From: Thermothielavioides terrestris NRRL 8126
Taxonomy: Eukaryota > Ascomycota > Sordariomycetes > Sordariales > Chaetomiaceae
Assembly: GCF_000226115.1 (NCBI RefSeq)
Contig: NC_016457.1
Span: 9,114,001-9,178,000 of the forward strand
DNA length: 64,000 bases
Direction of reading: 5' to 3'
The notes beneath the pieces were generated by a model. The model searched no databases. It worked only from the letters and a program-made list of their open reading frames with translations, and was not told the origin of the DNA. This document shows positions 1-11,464 of this stretch, piece after piece. The translations under genes and the position numbers were made by a program. Position 1 is the first letter of the stretch; every line of letters starts with the position of its first letter.

Positions 1-121
1 CGGGCAAGGGTGCTCCCCTCCGTATTTCGCGGGGCCCATATTCGCGTCTCCGACTGGAGCGACGCGTCTGCACCAGTGCTCCAACAGCCTCAGCATCGCC
101 GAGAGCCCAGATGCCGTCGCA

Positions 122-1827
122 ATGCCTAGGTAAGCACTGCGCACATGACGCTTGAATTCTGAGGGAGCCACATCAGAACTCTAACTTTGTTGTAGAGAAA
201 TAATTACGATCCAAGCCGGCCAGTGCGGCAACAGCAGTCAGTGGTTCCACTCAGACATTTGGGCAGCATCGAGGTGCCGTCGAGGGCAAGGCTGACTTAC
301 AGCACAAAGTCGGCAGTCAATTCTGGCAGCAGCTTTGCCAGGAGCATGGAATCAGCCAAGACGGGAACCTCGAGGAGTTTGCAACCGAAGGCGGCGATCG
401 CAAAGATGTCTTTTACTACCAGAGCGACGACACGCGGTACATCCCTAGGGCCATCCTCATCGACCTCGAGCCACGGGTACGCCTCGCCGCTTAGCGCTGC
501 ACTAGGGTGCACGGTACTGAGAGCTTTTTATCTTAGGTTATCCATGGGATACAAACGGGCCCGTATCGCAACATTTACAACCCCGAGAACTTCTACGTCG
601 GCAAGAGCGGTGTTGGGGCAGGCAACAACTGGGGCGATGGGTACCAAACCGGAGAGTCGGTGCATGAAGAGATCATGGAGATGATCGACCGGGAAGCGGA
701 CGGTAGTGACTCCCTCGAAGTGGGTACCGGCAGCTTTCCAGGCCATGGCTGCGCGTGGGCTCACACCGGTTGACAGGGCTTCATGATGCTGCACTCTATC
801 GCCGGAGGTACAGGGTCCGGTCTGGGATCGTTCCTCCTCGAGAGGCTAAACGACCGCTTCCCCAAAAAGATCATCCAGACGTACTCGGTCTTCCCGGATA
901 CCACCAACTCCGGCGACGTCGTCGTCCACCCTTACAACAGCATGCTGACCATGAGGCGGCTCACCCAAAACGCCGACTCGGTCGTTGTCCTCGACAACGG
1001 AGCTCTCGCGCACATTGCCGCCGATAGACTCCATATCCAGGAGCCATCCTTCCAGCAGACCAACCAACTTGTATCGACAGTTATGTCAGCCAGCACCACC
1101 ACCCTACGATACCCCGGCTATATGCACAATGACCTCGTCAGCATCCTGGCGTCGCTGATTCCCACTCCGCGGTGCCACTTCCTGATGACCGCGTACACGC
1201 CCTTCACAGGCGACCAGGTTGAGCAGGCCAAGACAGTCCGCAAGACCACGGTGCTAGACGTGATGCGGCGGCTGTTGCAGCCCAAGAACCGCATGGTGTC
1301 TACGGTTCCGGGGAAGAAGAGCTGTTACATCTCCATCCTGAACGTCATTCAGGGCGAAGTCGATCCGACAGACGTACACAAGAGCTTGCTGCGCATCCGC
1401 GAGCGTCGTCTCGCCACGTTCATCCCGTGGGGTCCAGCCAGCATCCAGGTGGCGCTGACGAAGAGGAGCCCCTACATCCCGATGGCCCACCGCGTGAGCG
1501 GACTCATGCTGGCCAACCATACCAGCATTGCCACGGTAAGCACCCAAACGGCCGGCCGCGCAGGTAGTACGGGCAACTGATCCTCATCCACTGCAGCTCT
1601 TCAAGCGCATCTTCAGACAATACGAAGGCATGCGGAAGCGCAACGCCTTCCTAGAGGGCTACAAGAGGACGGCCCCGTTCGCCGACAACCTCAGCGAGTT
1701 CGACGAGGCGAAGGAGGTGGTTGCGGACCTCATCGCCGAGTACGAGGCGGCTGAGGATGCCAACTATCTTAACCCCGACCTGGGCGAGCAGGCAACGTCG
1801 GCCGATACTGACAAGAGAATGGGGTGA
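122..1827 (+). CDS. TUB4: Gamma-tubulin, microtubule nucleation at the spindle pole body
   Basis: Six exons (122-129, 196-236, 310-476, 537-719, 777-1535, 1597-1827) join in frame to about 462 residues, the usual length for gamma-tubulin. The start is an 8-nt mini-exon giving Met-Pro and part of Arg, followed by the family N-terminus [12 protein letters not shown]. The tubulin GTP-binding signature GGTGSGLGS is intact in exon 5, and the gamma-specific stretches NNWGDGY and [20 protein letters not shown] span exons 4-5. In fungi this protein sits in the gamma-tubulin complex at the spindle pole body and templates microtubules. Intron 2 is placed by protein homology: the AG at 308-309 restores the conserved GNSIGSQFW reading. 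It converges with the complex I gene on the other strand. No key residue appears missing. Confidence 0.96.
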
Positions 1828-2441
1828 ACATGTATGTTTCAACTGGTGGCGTAGGTAACTGGGGATTGTCGCCTGCCTGTCTTGGGAGGCACTCGGCACG
1901 CTACTGGCACGGGACACGACGGTATGGCATTGGCGTTCAGGAGCAGGGGGCGGCGGATGGACAGGCTCGCATGCATCTATTATCACTCATATATCCGCCC
2001 TGTATTTCGAGGCGCGTCCCGCGCCTGCCGTGGGAACGACACTGAAGCAGGCGTGCCCTAGGGCAGTGTTTCTTCACCGGAGGGGATTAGGTTACGCTGA
2101 ATTGGCCCTGGTTCCGTGGGCAGCCCATCCATTTCTTTCCGTCACAGCGACATTAAAGCGTGGCGAAACCAGCAACCTTTGAGGGGCGGTGTGCTTGTAC
2201 AGCCCGGAACGGTTTGTGCTCAGGCGTCTCTAAACCATATGTACAGACCGGGAATCGGCACAGTCGGGGGGCGACAAAGGAAAATTGCAGAGGCGTCTGG
2301 CGAAACCGTCCTTGCCACGAACCCTCTATCCTAAGTCTCAAGGCCGCTTCTCTAGCTTTTCACCCGTAAGGATATCATATCCCGTCCACCGAATCCCACA
2401 GAAAGCAACGCGCGCTCCATCCGGCAATCCCCCCAAAAAGC
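1828..2441. other. Convergent 3' spacer
   Basis: This lies between the stops of gamma-tubulin and the complex I subunit, so it should hold both 3' untranslated regions. Only short open frames occur and none is recognisable. Confidence 0.6.
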
Positions 2442-3290
2442 CTATTTGCGGTACCACATCCTGGTGATCTTGGTGTTCCGCATCTTCCTCTGCAGCTGGA
2501 AGATGCCGTACATGAGGGCCTCGCTGGTGGGCGGGCAGCCGGGGACGTAGACGTCGACGGGGACGATGCGGTCGCAGCCGCGCACGACGCTGTAGCTGTA
2601 GTGGTAGTAGCCGCCGCCGTTGGCGCAGCTGCCCATGCTGATGACCCAGCGCGGGTCGGGCATCTGGTCGTAGACCTGGCGCAGCGCGGGCGCCATCTTG
2701 TTGGTCAGCGTGCCCGCCACGATCATGACGTCCGACTGCCGCGGCGACGCGCGGAAGATGATGCCCAGCCGGTCCTGGTCGTAGCGCGGCGTCGAGAGGT
2801 GCATCATCTCGACCGCGCAGCACGCCAGCCCGAAGGTCATGGGCCACAGCGACGACTGGCGCGCCCAGTTGGTGACGATGTCGAGCGTGGTGCTGTTAAC
2901 AGCGGTTGTTAGCGGGTATGATCCCTACCGGCACGACGCGGACGGAGGCGAAATAGAACGTACAGCGCATATTGCACCAGCCCCTTGGTACCCTCCTGGC
3001 TGGGGAGCGGCACTTCTTTGCGCTCGCGCTTGGCAAGCCCGTAGCCGGCGTGGGGCTGGACGGCGCTCGCGGCATCTTTGCGGGAGGAGGACGAGATGGC
3101 GGCGGCGGCGCGGAAGGGCACGAGTTGTGTCGTTGGTCTCGCTGTTCAATTGACGGTGCAAGGTCAGCTTCAAAAGTCGCGGAGAGCAGGAGACCAAGCC
3201 TGGGTGGCTCCAAGGAAGAGGAATCCAGGCCCGTCGGCAAAACTCACCTCGCAGGGCCAGCGAGGCGCCTGTCCTCGCAGAAGACAGCAT
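2442..3290 (-). CDS. NDUFS7: Mitochondrial complex I iron-sulfur subunit (PSST/NDUFS7, Neurospora 19.3 kDa type)
   Basis: Three exons on the minus strand (3290-3248, 3141-2964, 2892-2442) encode about 223 residues. The N-terminus is basic and rich in Ser and Ala, as expected of a mitochondrial presequence; the mature part begins near [13 protein letters not shown]. The ligands for iron-sulfur cluster N2 are visible: tandem Cys in LACCAVE, Cys in GSCANGG and Cys in [10 protein letters not shown]. This subunit sits at the junction of the peripheral arm and the membrane, next to the quinone site, and passes electrons from N2 to ubiquinone. The C-terminus ends MWYRK as in fungal orthologues. Splice phases agree throughout (Ala codon split by intron 1, Leu codon by intron 2). 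The first 20-25 residues are the least certain part. Confidence 0.95.
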
Positions 3291-3840
3291 CTTGCAGTCT
3301 GTATGTTGCCGGGAAGGTTGAAAGGAGTGAGTGGAGAGGTCCAAGTCGGCAGACGTCGCGAGCGAAAAGGGCCCTCCCCCCACGCAGTTGAGCAGTTGTT
3401 GCCTCTGATATCCGATCACTTTTCGCCTCTGGACACGGGCCAGCTCGCTGAGCAGGAAATCCAAACTCCATTATTGGTCGGTGTGGGGTGCCAGCCCCAC
3501 CCACCTCTTTGGCACCCCCCTGTTTTCGGCGTCCAGTTATGGACCTTCCCTTATGTACGGAGTATGTGTGGATGTCCTCCTACGTCACCAAGCCCAGGGA
3601 GCTAGCTCGCCGTGAAGCGGTTGTTTCGCAGGGGCGCCCGCGGTGGCTTGACATGTCCCTGTCAGGCAAACGGATACAACAAGCATATTAATCACACACC
3701 TTGCGGATGAAAGAAAACCCCAACCTTGAACAGCTGCTGGAGGACAAGGCCCTTCGCGCTGCTGTGCACCTCTCTCTCTCCTTGAAGTTCTCCTCAGACA
3801 CTGGTTGATAGGTACAAGCTGTGCTGCTCGGGCGGCTGTC
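3291..3840. other. Intergenic: complex I promoter side and MPP10 3' side
   Basis: Both neighbours are on the minus strand, so this should contain the promoter of the complex I subunit and the 3' end of MPP10. It carries one TACGGAGTA motif at 3556-3564, of the type repeated in other gaps of the window. No coding signal was recognised. Confidence 0.5.
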
Positions 3841-6117
3841 CTACAGCTTAAAGGCGCCACTGTTCTGTGGCCCCTTCTGCTCCACCACCTTCTTCCCATC
3901 CAGGCCGACCACTTCGCCCTTGCGGTTTATCACCTTGACACCGCCCTTCTTGAGGTCGTTCATGGTCTCGCGCTGAGCCTGCGCCTTCTTGCTGGCGGGC
4001 TTGTTGGCATCGATCCCGCCGGCCTTGCGGATGCGCTCCTTCTCGCGCCTGCGCCGCCGCAGCTTCTCCTCGCGGCTCATCTCTTGCTTGGCCACCGGCA
4101 GGCCGTTCTTGGCCACCACCTCGCCCTTTTCGGCTGTGTCCTTGCCGGGCGCATACACCTCCTGCGGGGCGATCATGCTCTGGGCGCCAGCCACACCCTG
4201 CGCAGTTGTGGGCTGCGCATCCTCCATAGCCACCGTGGCGACGTCCGTAACGACGGTGAGCGTCGGAGCCGGAGGCTTCGGCTTGTAGTGCCAGCTGCTG
4301 AGCGCGTCTAGCTTGGCGCTGATTTCCTTCCACATGTTCTTGATCTCCTCCTCGTCGCGGCGCAGCTTCTCATCAGCTTGGCTGACGTAGGCGTCGGGGT
4401 TTGCTTTCTTGACGTGCTCCTCCTCGTAGATCTCCGCCAAGCTCTGCTTGCCCTTCGTGTCGTCCACTTCGACTAGCCCGCGGCGAGCATTGTGAGGGTT
4501 GCCAAAAGTGTCTGGCCGCCGGCGGAGCACCTCATCAAATTCGTGGGCAAGGATGCGGCGCTTGATGAGCTCCTCAATGGACTCCGAGACCTCTTCAGTG
4601 ATGACAGGAACCGGCTTCCCGACGTGCTCAAAATCCAGGTCTTCCTCGAGCAGCGAGTTGACCGGGCGGTCTACCGCTGCCGCCTCACCGGACATTGTCC
4701 AGGCCCGCTTGGCAACGAGTTCAGCCTCGAGCTTGCGGATCTGCTCCGCTATCTTGGCTTGTCTCCGTTCATGGGCCGAGCGGCGCGACCTAGGGTCACC
4801 AGCCGAAACGTCTGACAGTGCGTCCTCGGAATCAGATCTCTCGGAGAGATCGTCAAAGAGGTCACGTCGAACGTCGTTTTCGGCCCTCTCGACGTCGGCG
4901 TCGTCCGGCCTGGCCGGTTCAGGCAACCTTTCGCGCTTCTTAGAACTGCCGGGCTTCTTCTTTTTCCGCGGCGGAGCAAAGAAGTCATCGTAGAAGATGT
5001 CATTGGCGGTAAGGTCGAGACCCAAGTCGTTGAGGTCATCCTGCAGGTTCCCCTCCTCTTCTTCGCCGCTATCACCATCGAGGTCCCGAAAGTCCTTCTT
5101 GCTCAGAGCTAGGCCGCCCCGACCCTCCTCTTCCTCGTCATCCATATTCATTTCTGACTCGTTACCCTCGTTCTCGTCCTCATCTTCATCCTCTTCCCCT
5201 CTTTTGCGTGGCTTCTTGACCGAGAATGGATCAGCGTGCCAGTCGATTGACTCATCGTCGCTAGCAAAATCCGTATTTGGGTCTGCGCGAGCATCTTGCT
5301 CTTCAAACCATTGCGTTTGCTTGTTGAAGTCGTCTATTGAGAAGAAGCCATCGTTAAGGCCGTGGGGATCCTGAACAAACTCCTCTGCGGACTCGTTGTC
5401 GTCTTCGCCCTCGTCTCCGTCTTCTTCGCTTTCTTCCCCTGGACCTTTCTCTTCGACGTCTTCCTCGCCCGCCTCCTCCTCTTGTACATCCTCTTCAGCC
5501 TCGAGATCAAACATCTCCTCATCTTCGTTTTCGAGGCTTGCACCTTCACCGTCGGACTCGTCGGTGTCGCCGTCACTAGCGGACTCGTCCTCCTCAGAGC
5601 CCACCTCAAAGCCATCGTCGCCAAATTCGATCGTCTTGGCGTCCTCAGCACCCCCTACCGTGCCGTTCTCAACCTCATTGTTCTCCTCAAGTTCCTTGAG
5701 CACTTGGGTCGACTCTTGGAGCGCGCTCGTAATGATCTTCTTGGTCTGCTGCCACACCTGGCCCGTCTCGAAGCCATCGATGTGGAGCTTTCTGATCTTC
5801 AAAGCGGCGGCCTTGTCCTGGGTGCTGCCCTCCCGCTTGCGCTTCCGGCTCGCATCTCGCAATCTCAGCTGCTGCAGGTCGGCGACCTGGCCGGCCAGCG
5901 CATCGAGCGTCTCCTTGGCCAGCTGGAGAGAGCCGGCCGGAAGCAAAGGCGACGGGAGCAGAAAGGCATGGCGGTTCGAGGGGAAGATGGAGTCGAGGAA
6001 GGCAGCAACGGCCGTTCCGCTCTCGGTGAGCGCAGCCGCGGGCGCCATGGCCGGGGCGTGCTCCAGGGTGCGTGATGTCGATGTGAGAGAAGAGGTTGTG
6101 CTGGACGTCCCCGCCAT
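3841..6117 (-). CDS. MPP10: U3 small nucleolar ribonucleoprotein MPP10
   Basis: A single uninterrupted frame of 758 codons. The middle holds long Asp/Glu-rich stretches, typical of MPP10. The C-terminal half carries the conserved family block: IEELIKRRILAHEFDEVLRR, then the DTKGKQSLAEIYEEEH motif, then a Lys-rich tail. In yeast Mpp10 forms a trimer with Imp3 and Imp4 in the SSU processome and is needed for the early cleavages of pre-18S rRNA, so a nucleolar location is expected. The N-terminal Met was taken because the following stretch holds a conserved hydrophobic segment near residues 38-60. The opposite strand shows long shadow frames caused by the acidic codon repeats; these are not genes. 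Confidence 0.94.
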   Translation of the reverse strand: MAGTSSTTSSLTSTSRTLEHAPAMAPAAALTESGTAVAAFLDSIFPSNRHAFLLPSPLLPAGSLQLAKETLDALAGQVADLQQLRLRDASRKRKREGSTQDKAAALKIRKLHIDGFETGQVWQQTKKIITSALQESTQVLKELEENNEVENGTVGGAEDAKTIEFGDDGFEVGSEEDESASDGDTDESDGEGASLENEDEEMFDLEAEEDVQEEEAGEEDVEEKGPGEESEEDGDEGEDDNESAEEFVQDPHGLNDGFFSIDDFNKQTQWFEEQDARADPNTDFASDDESIDWHADPFSVKKPRKRGEEDEDEDENEGNESEMNMDDEEEEGRGGLALSKKDFRDLDGDSGEEEEGNLQDDLNDLGLDLTANDIFYDDFFAPPRKKKKPGSSKKRERLPEPARPDDADVERAENDVRRDLFDDLSERSDSEDALSDVSAGDPRSRRSAHERRQAKIAEQIRKLEAELVAKRAWTMSGEAAAVDRPVNSLLEEDLDFEHVGKPVPVITEEVSESIEELIKRRILAHEFDEVLRRRPDTFGNPHNARRGLVEVDDTKGKQSLAEIYEEEHVKKANPDAYVSQADEKLRRDEEEIKNMWKEISAKLDALSSWHYKPKPPAPTLTVVTDVATVAMEDAQPTTAQGVAGAQSMIAPQEVYAPGKDTAEKGEVVAKNGLPVAKQEMSREEKLRRRRREKERIRKAGGIDANKPASKKAQAQRETMNDLKKGGVKVINRKGEVVGLDGKKVVEQKGPQNSGAFKL

Positions 6118-7488
6118 GCTTTCGTGGCCGCTGCGTGCGTTGCCCCTGCGACACTCAAACGCGTTTCACAGGCGGAATCAACGTTTGCGCGCGGAAACTT
6201 AATGTTCACGACTGTCTCCAAAAAATTTTGGACGGATGAATGCTGCCCCACCTTTTCACAGATCTGTCCAATGAAAGATCTGCGGTCAAAGGCGGTGAGG
6301 AGTGCAACTGGTGGGACTTCGCGAATGAGCAGTCGCTGGAAATCAGATTCCAAATCTCTCAGTTGCAACACAGAGCCTCAAGTCGTGAAGATCCAGCAGG
6401 CACTTCTATTGTGGCCCTTTGTCTTTCAAACTCCGCCGAGTACTCGAGCAGGTACCGCATGTCCTATTTGGAAATCATGTTACAATGCTCAATGCCCTTG
6501 GTTTCGTACTCTGTGGAGGATTAGAACTTCCCGAACTCCCAGATACTCTTGGACGCCGAAGGCCACCTGAATCCTCAACTGCAGAGACAAGGCGGGGCCA
6601 CCAGAGTGGGCGTGGTGGCAGCGCGGCGAACGGAATACTGTGCAGAAGTACGGAACATCACACCGAACTGACCACGGCCAACTGCCCATGTTCACAGTCG
6701 GCGAGGGAACCCTCTGCGCCAAACCGCTCGTCCGGCTGATGCTGGTCTCGCCGCAGGCCGCCTCAGCTTCCTCCGGGCATCGCCCAGAATCGCCACCGAC
6801 AGGTGAAAGCGAGGAGCAAGCAGGCCCCGGAAATACTGAGCCTATGCTATCCCAGCTGCAGTGGATTCAACACGTTGGCGCTAGCGGGGATGAGCAGACT
6901 CACGTTGGAGGCGGAAGCAGGCGACCATCGGCATCCTGGTTCTGCTGCATAATGTTGCTTTGCATCCGGACTGTGGTATTCTTCGTCCTCATACCTCCCT
7001 TGCCCGCCATTGATGCAATAGCTCAGTAAAAATGAGGACCAATCTCGAGGGGGTGGTTGCTTATTCCCCCTCGCTCGTGATCTTCCGTCTTCGAGAACGC
7101 AACACGAGACTTACCGATGCCACACCTCTCTGTTACTCTCCTTTCTTCTAACAAGCGGGCCACGCTGGCAGGCAGTGCCCGGCTTGATCCAGGCCATCCG
7201 ACGGTGTAGCGTATTAACGGAATTCTTCGTCACGGCAACCTGATGGACCGGTCCACGGGGGTCCAACATGCAGCCTTTGAACGACAGTTATCTCCAAGTA
7301 AACCGGGGCCCCTGTGGCCGGGTGTCTTTAAACCGCGGAGAAGGACATGCAGCCGCGGCGGCGGACGGCCCGCAGTCTGAGTTGTTTCATTGGCTGAGGG
7401 AGGTGCTGAGAGGACGGACGGTTGCATTGCATCGTCGGCTGCGCGGGCTGCGCGGGCTGCGTGCAAGCCCTCGGCACATCACCTACAC

Positions 7489-7518
7489 TACACTAGTGTA
7501 CTATGCTACACTAGTGTA
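7489..7518. repeat. Two copies of a perfect 12-bp palindrome
   Basis: TACACTAGTGTA occurs at 7489-7500 and again at 7507-7518, with starts 18 bp apart. Each copy is its own reverse complement, so it could bind a dimeric factor or be the remnant of a small inverted-repeat element. Confidence 0.75.
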
Positions 7519-8029
7519 CTGTGCATACACAAACGGTCTCGACCTTCCGTGCTTCTTCCGAGAACTCCTTAAAACTGCAGCATCCTTGACGAGCACTGCA
7601 GCATCCTGTGGTATGCTCCTTGGCGAGCCCGTGCGGTCCTCGGGGGATTGATCACGCGACTCCCTTCTCTTCTCGAGAGGCCATGCCAGGCCACCGCAGG
7701 ATTACATTACACGAGTGTACTGGACCTACCGAGTGACACAAGGCCCCGCAGACAAACCCAACTTATCAAGACGAAGGGGCTGCAATACCGCCAGCCATGT
7801 GAGGCACCATTCCTCGTTTCTTACCTCTGATTCGGCCAGACACTGGTGTCTCGAGTCCAATGCGATGGTGCCTATTCACGGTCCATGTTCTGGGACGCGG
7901 CGTGCCACAGGTCATCTGCCAACCTGCACCGTAACTCCTGTGCAGTTCTCAGCTCGACTCTTCTGGGCACACCGTGGACACTTGCCCTCAGGGTCCAAAC
8001 TCCCCACATGCTCCCGAGGTGCTCGTTAC

Positions 8030-8089
8030 CCCCCATGCCCTGCTGAAAGGGTTATCCAGCCCCCATGCCCTGCTGAAAGGGTTATCCAG
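8030..8089. repeat. 30-bp perfect tandem duplication
   Basis: Two identical, directly adjacent units (8030-8059 and 8060-8089), each beginning CCCCCATGCCCTG. Identity of the copies points to a recent duplication. No gene is disturbed. Confidence 0.9.
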
Positions 8090-9780
8090 GCAGTGCCAGG
8101 CTTGGCATCGGCCCTATCGGCTCAATACCGTGGTTAGTTACATCGCAGACTGTCCAGATGGTGGCGGAATCGCGCTGACCGTCGGGAGAGGGGGAAAGGT
8201 TTTGCCCCAGCCACAAAACGTTGGACGATGGGAAAATTGCTGCTTTGAACCACGAGAAGGGCATGGGTTCGAGCTCGCTCACGGCGCCCGGCCCGCAGCA
8301 GTCTTCGACTCCCACGCCAAGCCTCTGGGGGCGTTCCTTGCCTGCCGTGGCATGCTCAAGGTGAGGCTGGTGAGCAGTTGCAGGGTTCTCGGAGACTCTT
8401 ACCACAAGCGCGCACACCGGCGGGCTCAGCTTGCAGTTTTGTCCGGCATCGGGTCTCCATCCGGACCATTCTTCCGCCGAAACAGCATTGATTGAAGAAC
8501 CAACTGCAGGAGGGAACCAGCGGGGATTCAACGTTGGCAGCCACTGAAAGGCGTTTCTGACCCCCACGCGGCCCTGAAGCGGCTCGAAGTCGGAGTCGAC
8601 TTCAAAGCTGCCGGAGCCAGAAACAAGACAGCCGGTTTCGACCACTGCCCGCCCCAACCAGCCGGAAGCTACATCGCAACGACGGGCATGAAGAAAGCGA
8701 CCTCGGCAGAGCCATGACATGGCGTTCACGATCTCGAGATAAGGGACTCCTCTTTCGCAACCTGTCGGCTAGTTATCGGGAGCGAATCATCGCGACGGCC
8801 TTGGGAGCACAGCAGACGGCTCCTCTCAAGTTTCTAATCACGACACATCCAGGTGCCGCACAAGTGGCAACGCCGTCCATTGCGCCATCCACTCGGCGAG
8901 CTGATGTGCTCTGAGCATGGCGGATTTGATTGAGCTGCAGACAGTGATCTCGTGACAAATTCGCCAGATGCGTATACTCCGTTTCACCGTGTTGTACTGG
9001 TACAAAGGTGTACTGCAGCTTACGCTGTATGCTACTTCCGTAGTGTACTGCGGTATGTGCTATACTCCAATAGTACCCTGGCTTCGTGGTTATCAGATCG
9101 CGATCCGCCGCGTGGTCGTGCCGGGATCCGAGCTTCCCCAGAAGAGCCCCCTCGGATCGTCCGAAGTTGTACCGCTGGACTGATGATCCGCCGGGTTATG
9201 GCGGTTGGATCGCGAGGTAGTGTACACAACAAGGAGGATGACAGGCTGGAAGAATTCGACGGGATCGTATCCGCTTGGGCGGCGGGGTGAAAAGGTGAGA
9301 AGCAGGGAAGATGGCTGCGTGAGCCCCTGCTCAGGGTCTGCTGTTGCTGCAGGCCCAGGTACAGCCGCCTGCCCAGACACAGGCGAGACCCCTCGAGCGC
9401 CAAGAAGCCCCACCAACAGCAGCAGAACAGGACCGTGCTGCTGTGGTTCTTATCATGGGTACCTACGGAAATATAACGTTAACCCTTTCCACAATGACAC
9501 CAGCAGCTTGTGTTGTTCGCCACCAAGCCATTGTCCTCTTTTTCCTTGGTGTGTCACACACTACGCTTTTCAACAGACACGCAATTCACTGGTTAGCAGT
9601 TTCCAGCCCGCCGTTGTTGGGCCATTGGAACCCCCGACTTCGGAAACGAAACAAAACACAACATCCAGCCGTTGCCTGCGGCTCCCAGCCGGCTCCACCC
9701 GCGGAGCCATTGCCGTCATTAAGCCGCTCCCTTTACGAATCGAATCGTGACTGTTGATCGTCCTGGAGTAACACCAAGGG

Positions 9781-11464
9781 ATGAAGTACGGGGAGCAATT
9801 TGCGCAGGAGTCTGCACCACAATGGAGCCTCCGTACGTTTCTCCAAAGGCCCAATGCGTTGCAGTGACCATTGGCTGACCCCGAACCCTGGTTGCCATAA
9901 CAGATAACATCGACTATAACTCGCTGAAGCATCACATTAAGGTGCACACTACTAAAGACCAGGCCACGGCCATCGCAATCCCCGGCCGGCAGAACACAGC
10001 ACTGAGCAAGTTCGAAGATGACTTCTACGCGGAGCTGTGCCGGCAGCATGACCGGGTTGATTTGTTCGTCACCAGCAAGGCCGACGAGGTTGCGCGACGA
10101 CTGCGTACGTTGGTTGCAGCTCCGGGATTCCATCCGCATTTGCCCTGGAGTTTGTTCTGTTTGACTAACGCACGGTCGTAGAGCATCTGTCGGCTCAAAT
10201 ACACCGGCTCATCCTGCGCTGTGCGACGTCGGGGCTGGACCGCATCCCCTTGAAGAGACAGCAGCGGTTTGCCAAATACGAGCAAGCGCTGCTGCAATGC
10301 GGCGACGACATCAAATCTCTCGAGCGCTTCGTCGGCGCCCAGGTCGTCGCATTCCGAAAAATACTTAAGAAGTACAGGAAGTGGACTGGCTCCTCGACTC
10401 TGAGCTCCCGCTTCAGGGAAGGCACCCTCGCGAACCCAAAGAGCTTCACCCGCCGCGACTTCTCCCAGCTGCACACCCAGTACAACGACATCCTAGAGAC
10501 ACTTCATGCAGCGTTGCCTACCACCCCAGATGGTAGGATTGCGCTCCCCGCGCTCGAATCCCAGTCGTCCCAGTCATCCCAACCGTCCCGGCCGGCCACT
10601 GCGCAGCTCTCTCCCAGCGAGACGGTCGTCGCCGAGCAACCGCAGCCCAGTGCCGGGTACTGGAACGAGTACGAGTGCGGTAGCGAAGCGGGCGATTTCG
10701 ACCGCAACGGCGACAGCGAGTACGCCATCTACATTGACCCCAACGCCGAGGTCGGCTTCCCAGGGATGAAAACGCTCAGCCGGTTCCTGGCGAAGCCCTT
10801 CAGCAAACTGGCAGCCTGGACGTCCCGACGCCATCCAGACGGCGCGCCGTACGACAATCCCGAGCGCGGGCCTCTCCTACCGACGCACTTCACCGCCAGC
10901 CCCTACGGCTCGACCCACTCGCCCGCCGAACCGAGCTACTTCACGACCCCGCCGGGCGGCGCCGCCGGGACGGCCACCGAGACGGACCTCGAAGACGATC
11001 GCAGCAGCGCTCGCTACCCCTCCAACCGACACAGCCGCCGCAACTCGGCCTCGTACAGGGGCTACACGTCCTCCTCGGACGACCACTTCTTCCCGGCCGG
11101 CTACAGCGTCCATTACGCGGCCTACTCCCTGCCCAGCATCTCGGAGCAGCGGGTCGCCCGGTACAGGGAACGGGTGCTGCTGTGGGGGACGTGGGCCTCC
11201 TTCGCCGTGTCGTATGTGTTGATGGGCATCGCGGCCGTGCTGATCATGACCGGGCGGCATAAAATGAGGCTGGAGGTGGACGCCGGCGTGACGTTGGGGA
11301 TCATGACAAGCCTCGGGCTGGGGTGTGCGGGCTTGTGTATGACCGGGTCGCGGAGCGATAGGATCAGTCTGCTAGGGAGGCTGGCGGTGTGGGCTGCTTT
11401 CGTTGGGTGTTGCTTGGTGAACGGGGCGTTGCTGGTATTGGTCGTGGGGAACACCGGCGTATGA
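9781..11464 (+). CDS. SPX-domain membrane protein (Vtc5-like arrangement)
   Basis: Three exons (9781-9832, 9904-10104, 10182-11464) give about 511 residues. Residues 1 to about 170 form an SPX domain: the start MKYGEQFAQES, the motif IDYNSLKHHIK, and a later basic helix ending KKYRKWTG. SPX domains bind inositol pyrophosphates and report phosphate status. The centre is low-complexity, rich in Ser, Pro and acidic residues. The C-terminus has three hydrophobic helices with short loops, the layout of the VTC/DUF202 membrane module. SPX plus a C-terminal three-helix module without an obvious polymerase domain resembles yeast Vtc5, an activator of vacuolar polyphosphate synthesis; that role is inference. 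Splice phases agree at both junctions. The ATG chosen gives the canonical SPX N-terminus. Confidence 0.88.

Larger units (their letters stand above)
6118..9780. other. Gene-free gap between divergent MPP10 and SPX genes
   Basis: A 3.7 kb stretch upstream of both flanking genes. The longest open frame is 215 codons on the minus strand (8082-8729), unlike any family I know. The gap contains a perfect 30-bp tandem duplication, two copies of a 12-bp palindrome, and TACGGAAC at 6649-6656. GTGTACTG-type words recur around 9000-9060. It is probably regulatory or non-coding DNA; a lineage-specific gene cannot be excluded. Confidence 0.5.

Noticed and set aside
2338..2847. 169-codon frame opposite in phase to the complex I exon
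   Set aside because: Shadow of the PSST coding sequence in another frame; the true frame carries all cluster ligands.
5362..6202. Long plus-strand frames over MPP10
   Set aside because: Produced by the acidic GAG/GAC repeats read backwards as Ser/Leu codons; MPP10 explains the region.
8082..8729. 215-codon open frame on the minus strand in the MPP10-SPX gap
   Set aside because: It overlaps a 172-codon frame on the other strand, has no recognisable motif, and runs up to the 30-bp duplication. Not supported as a gene.
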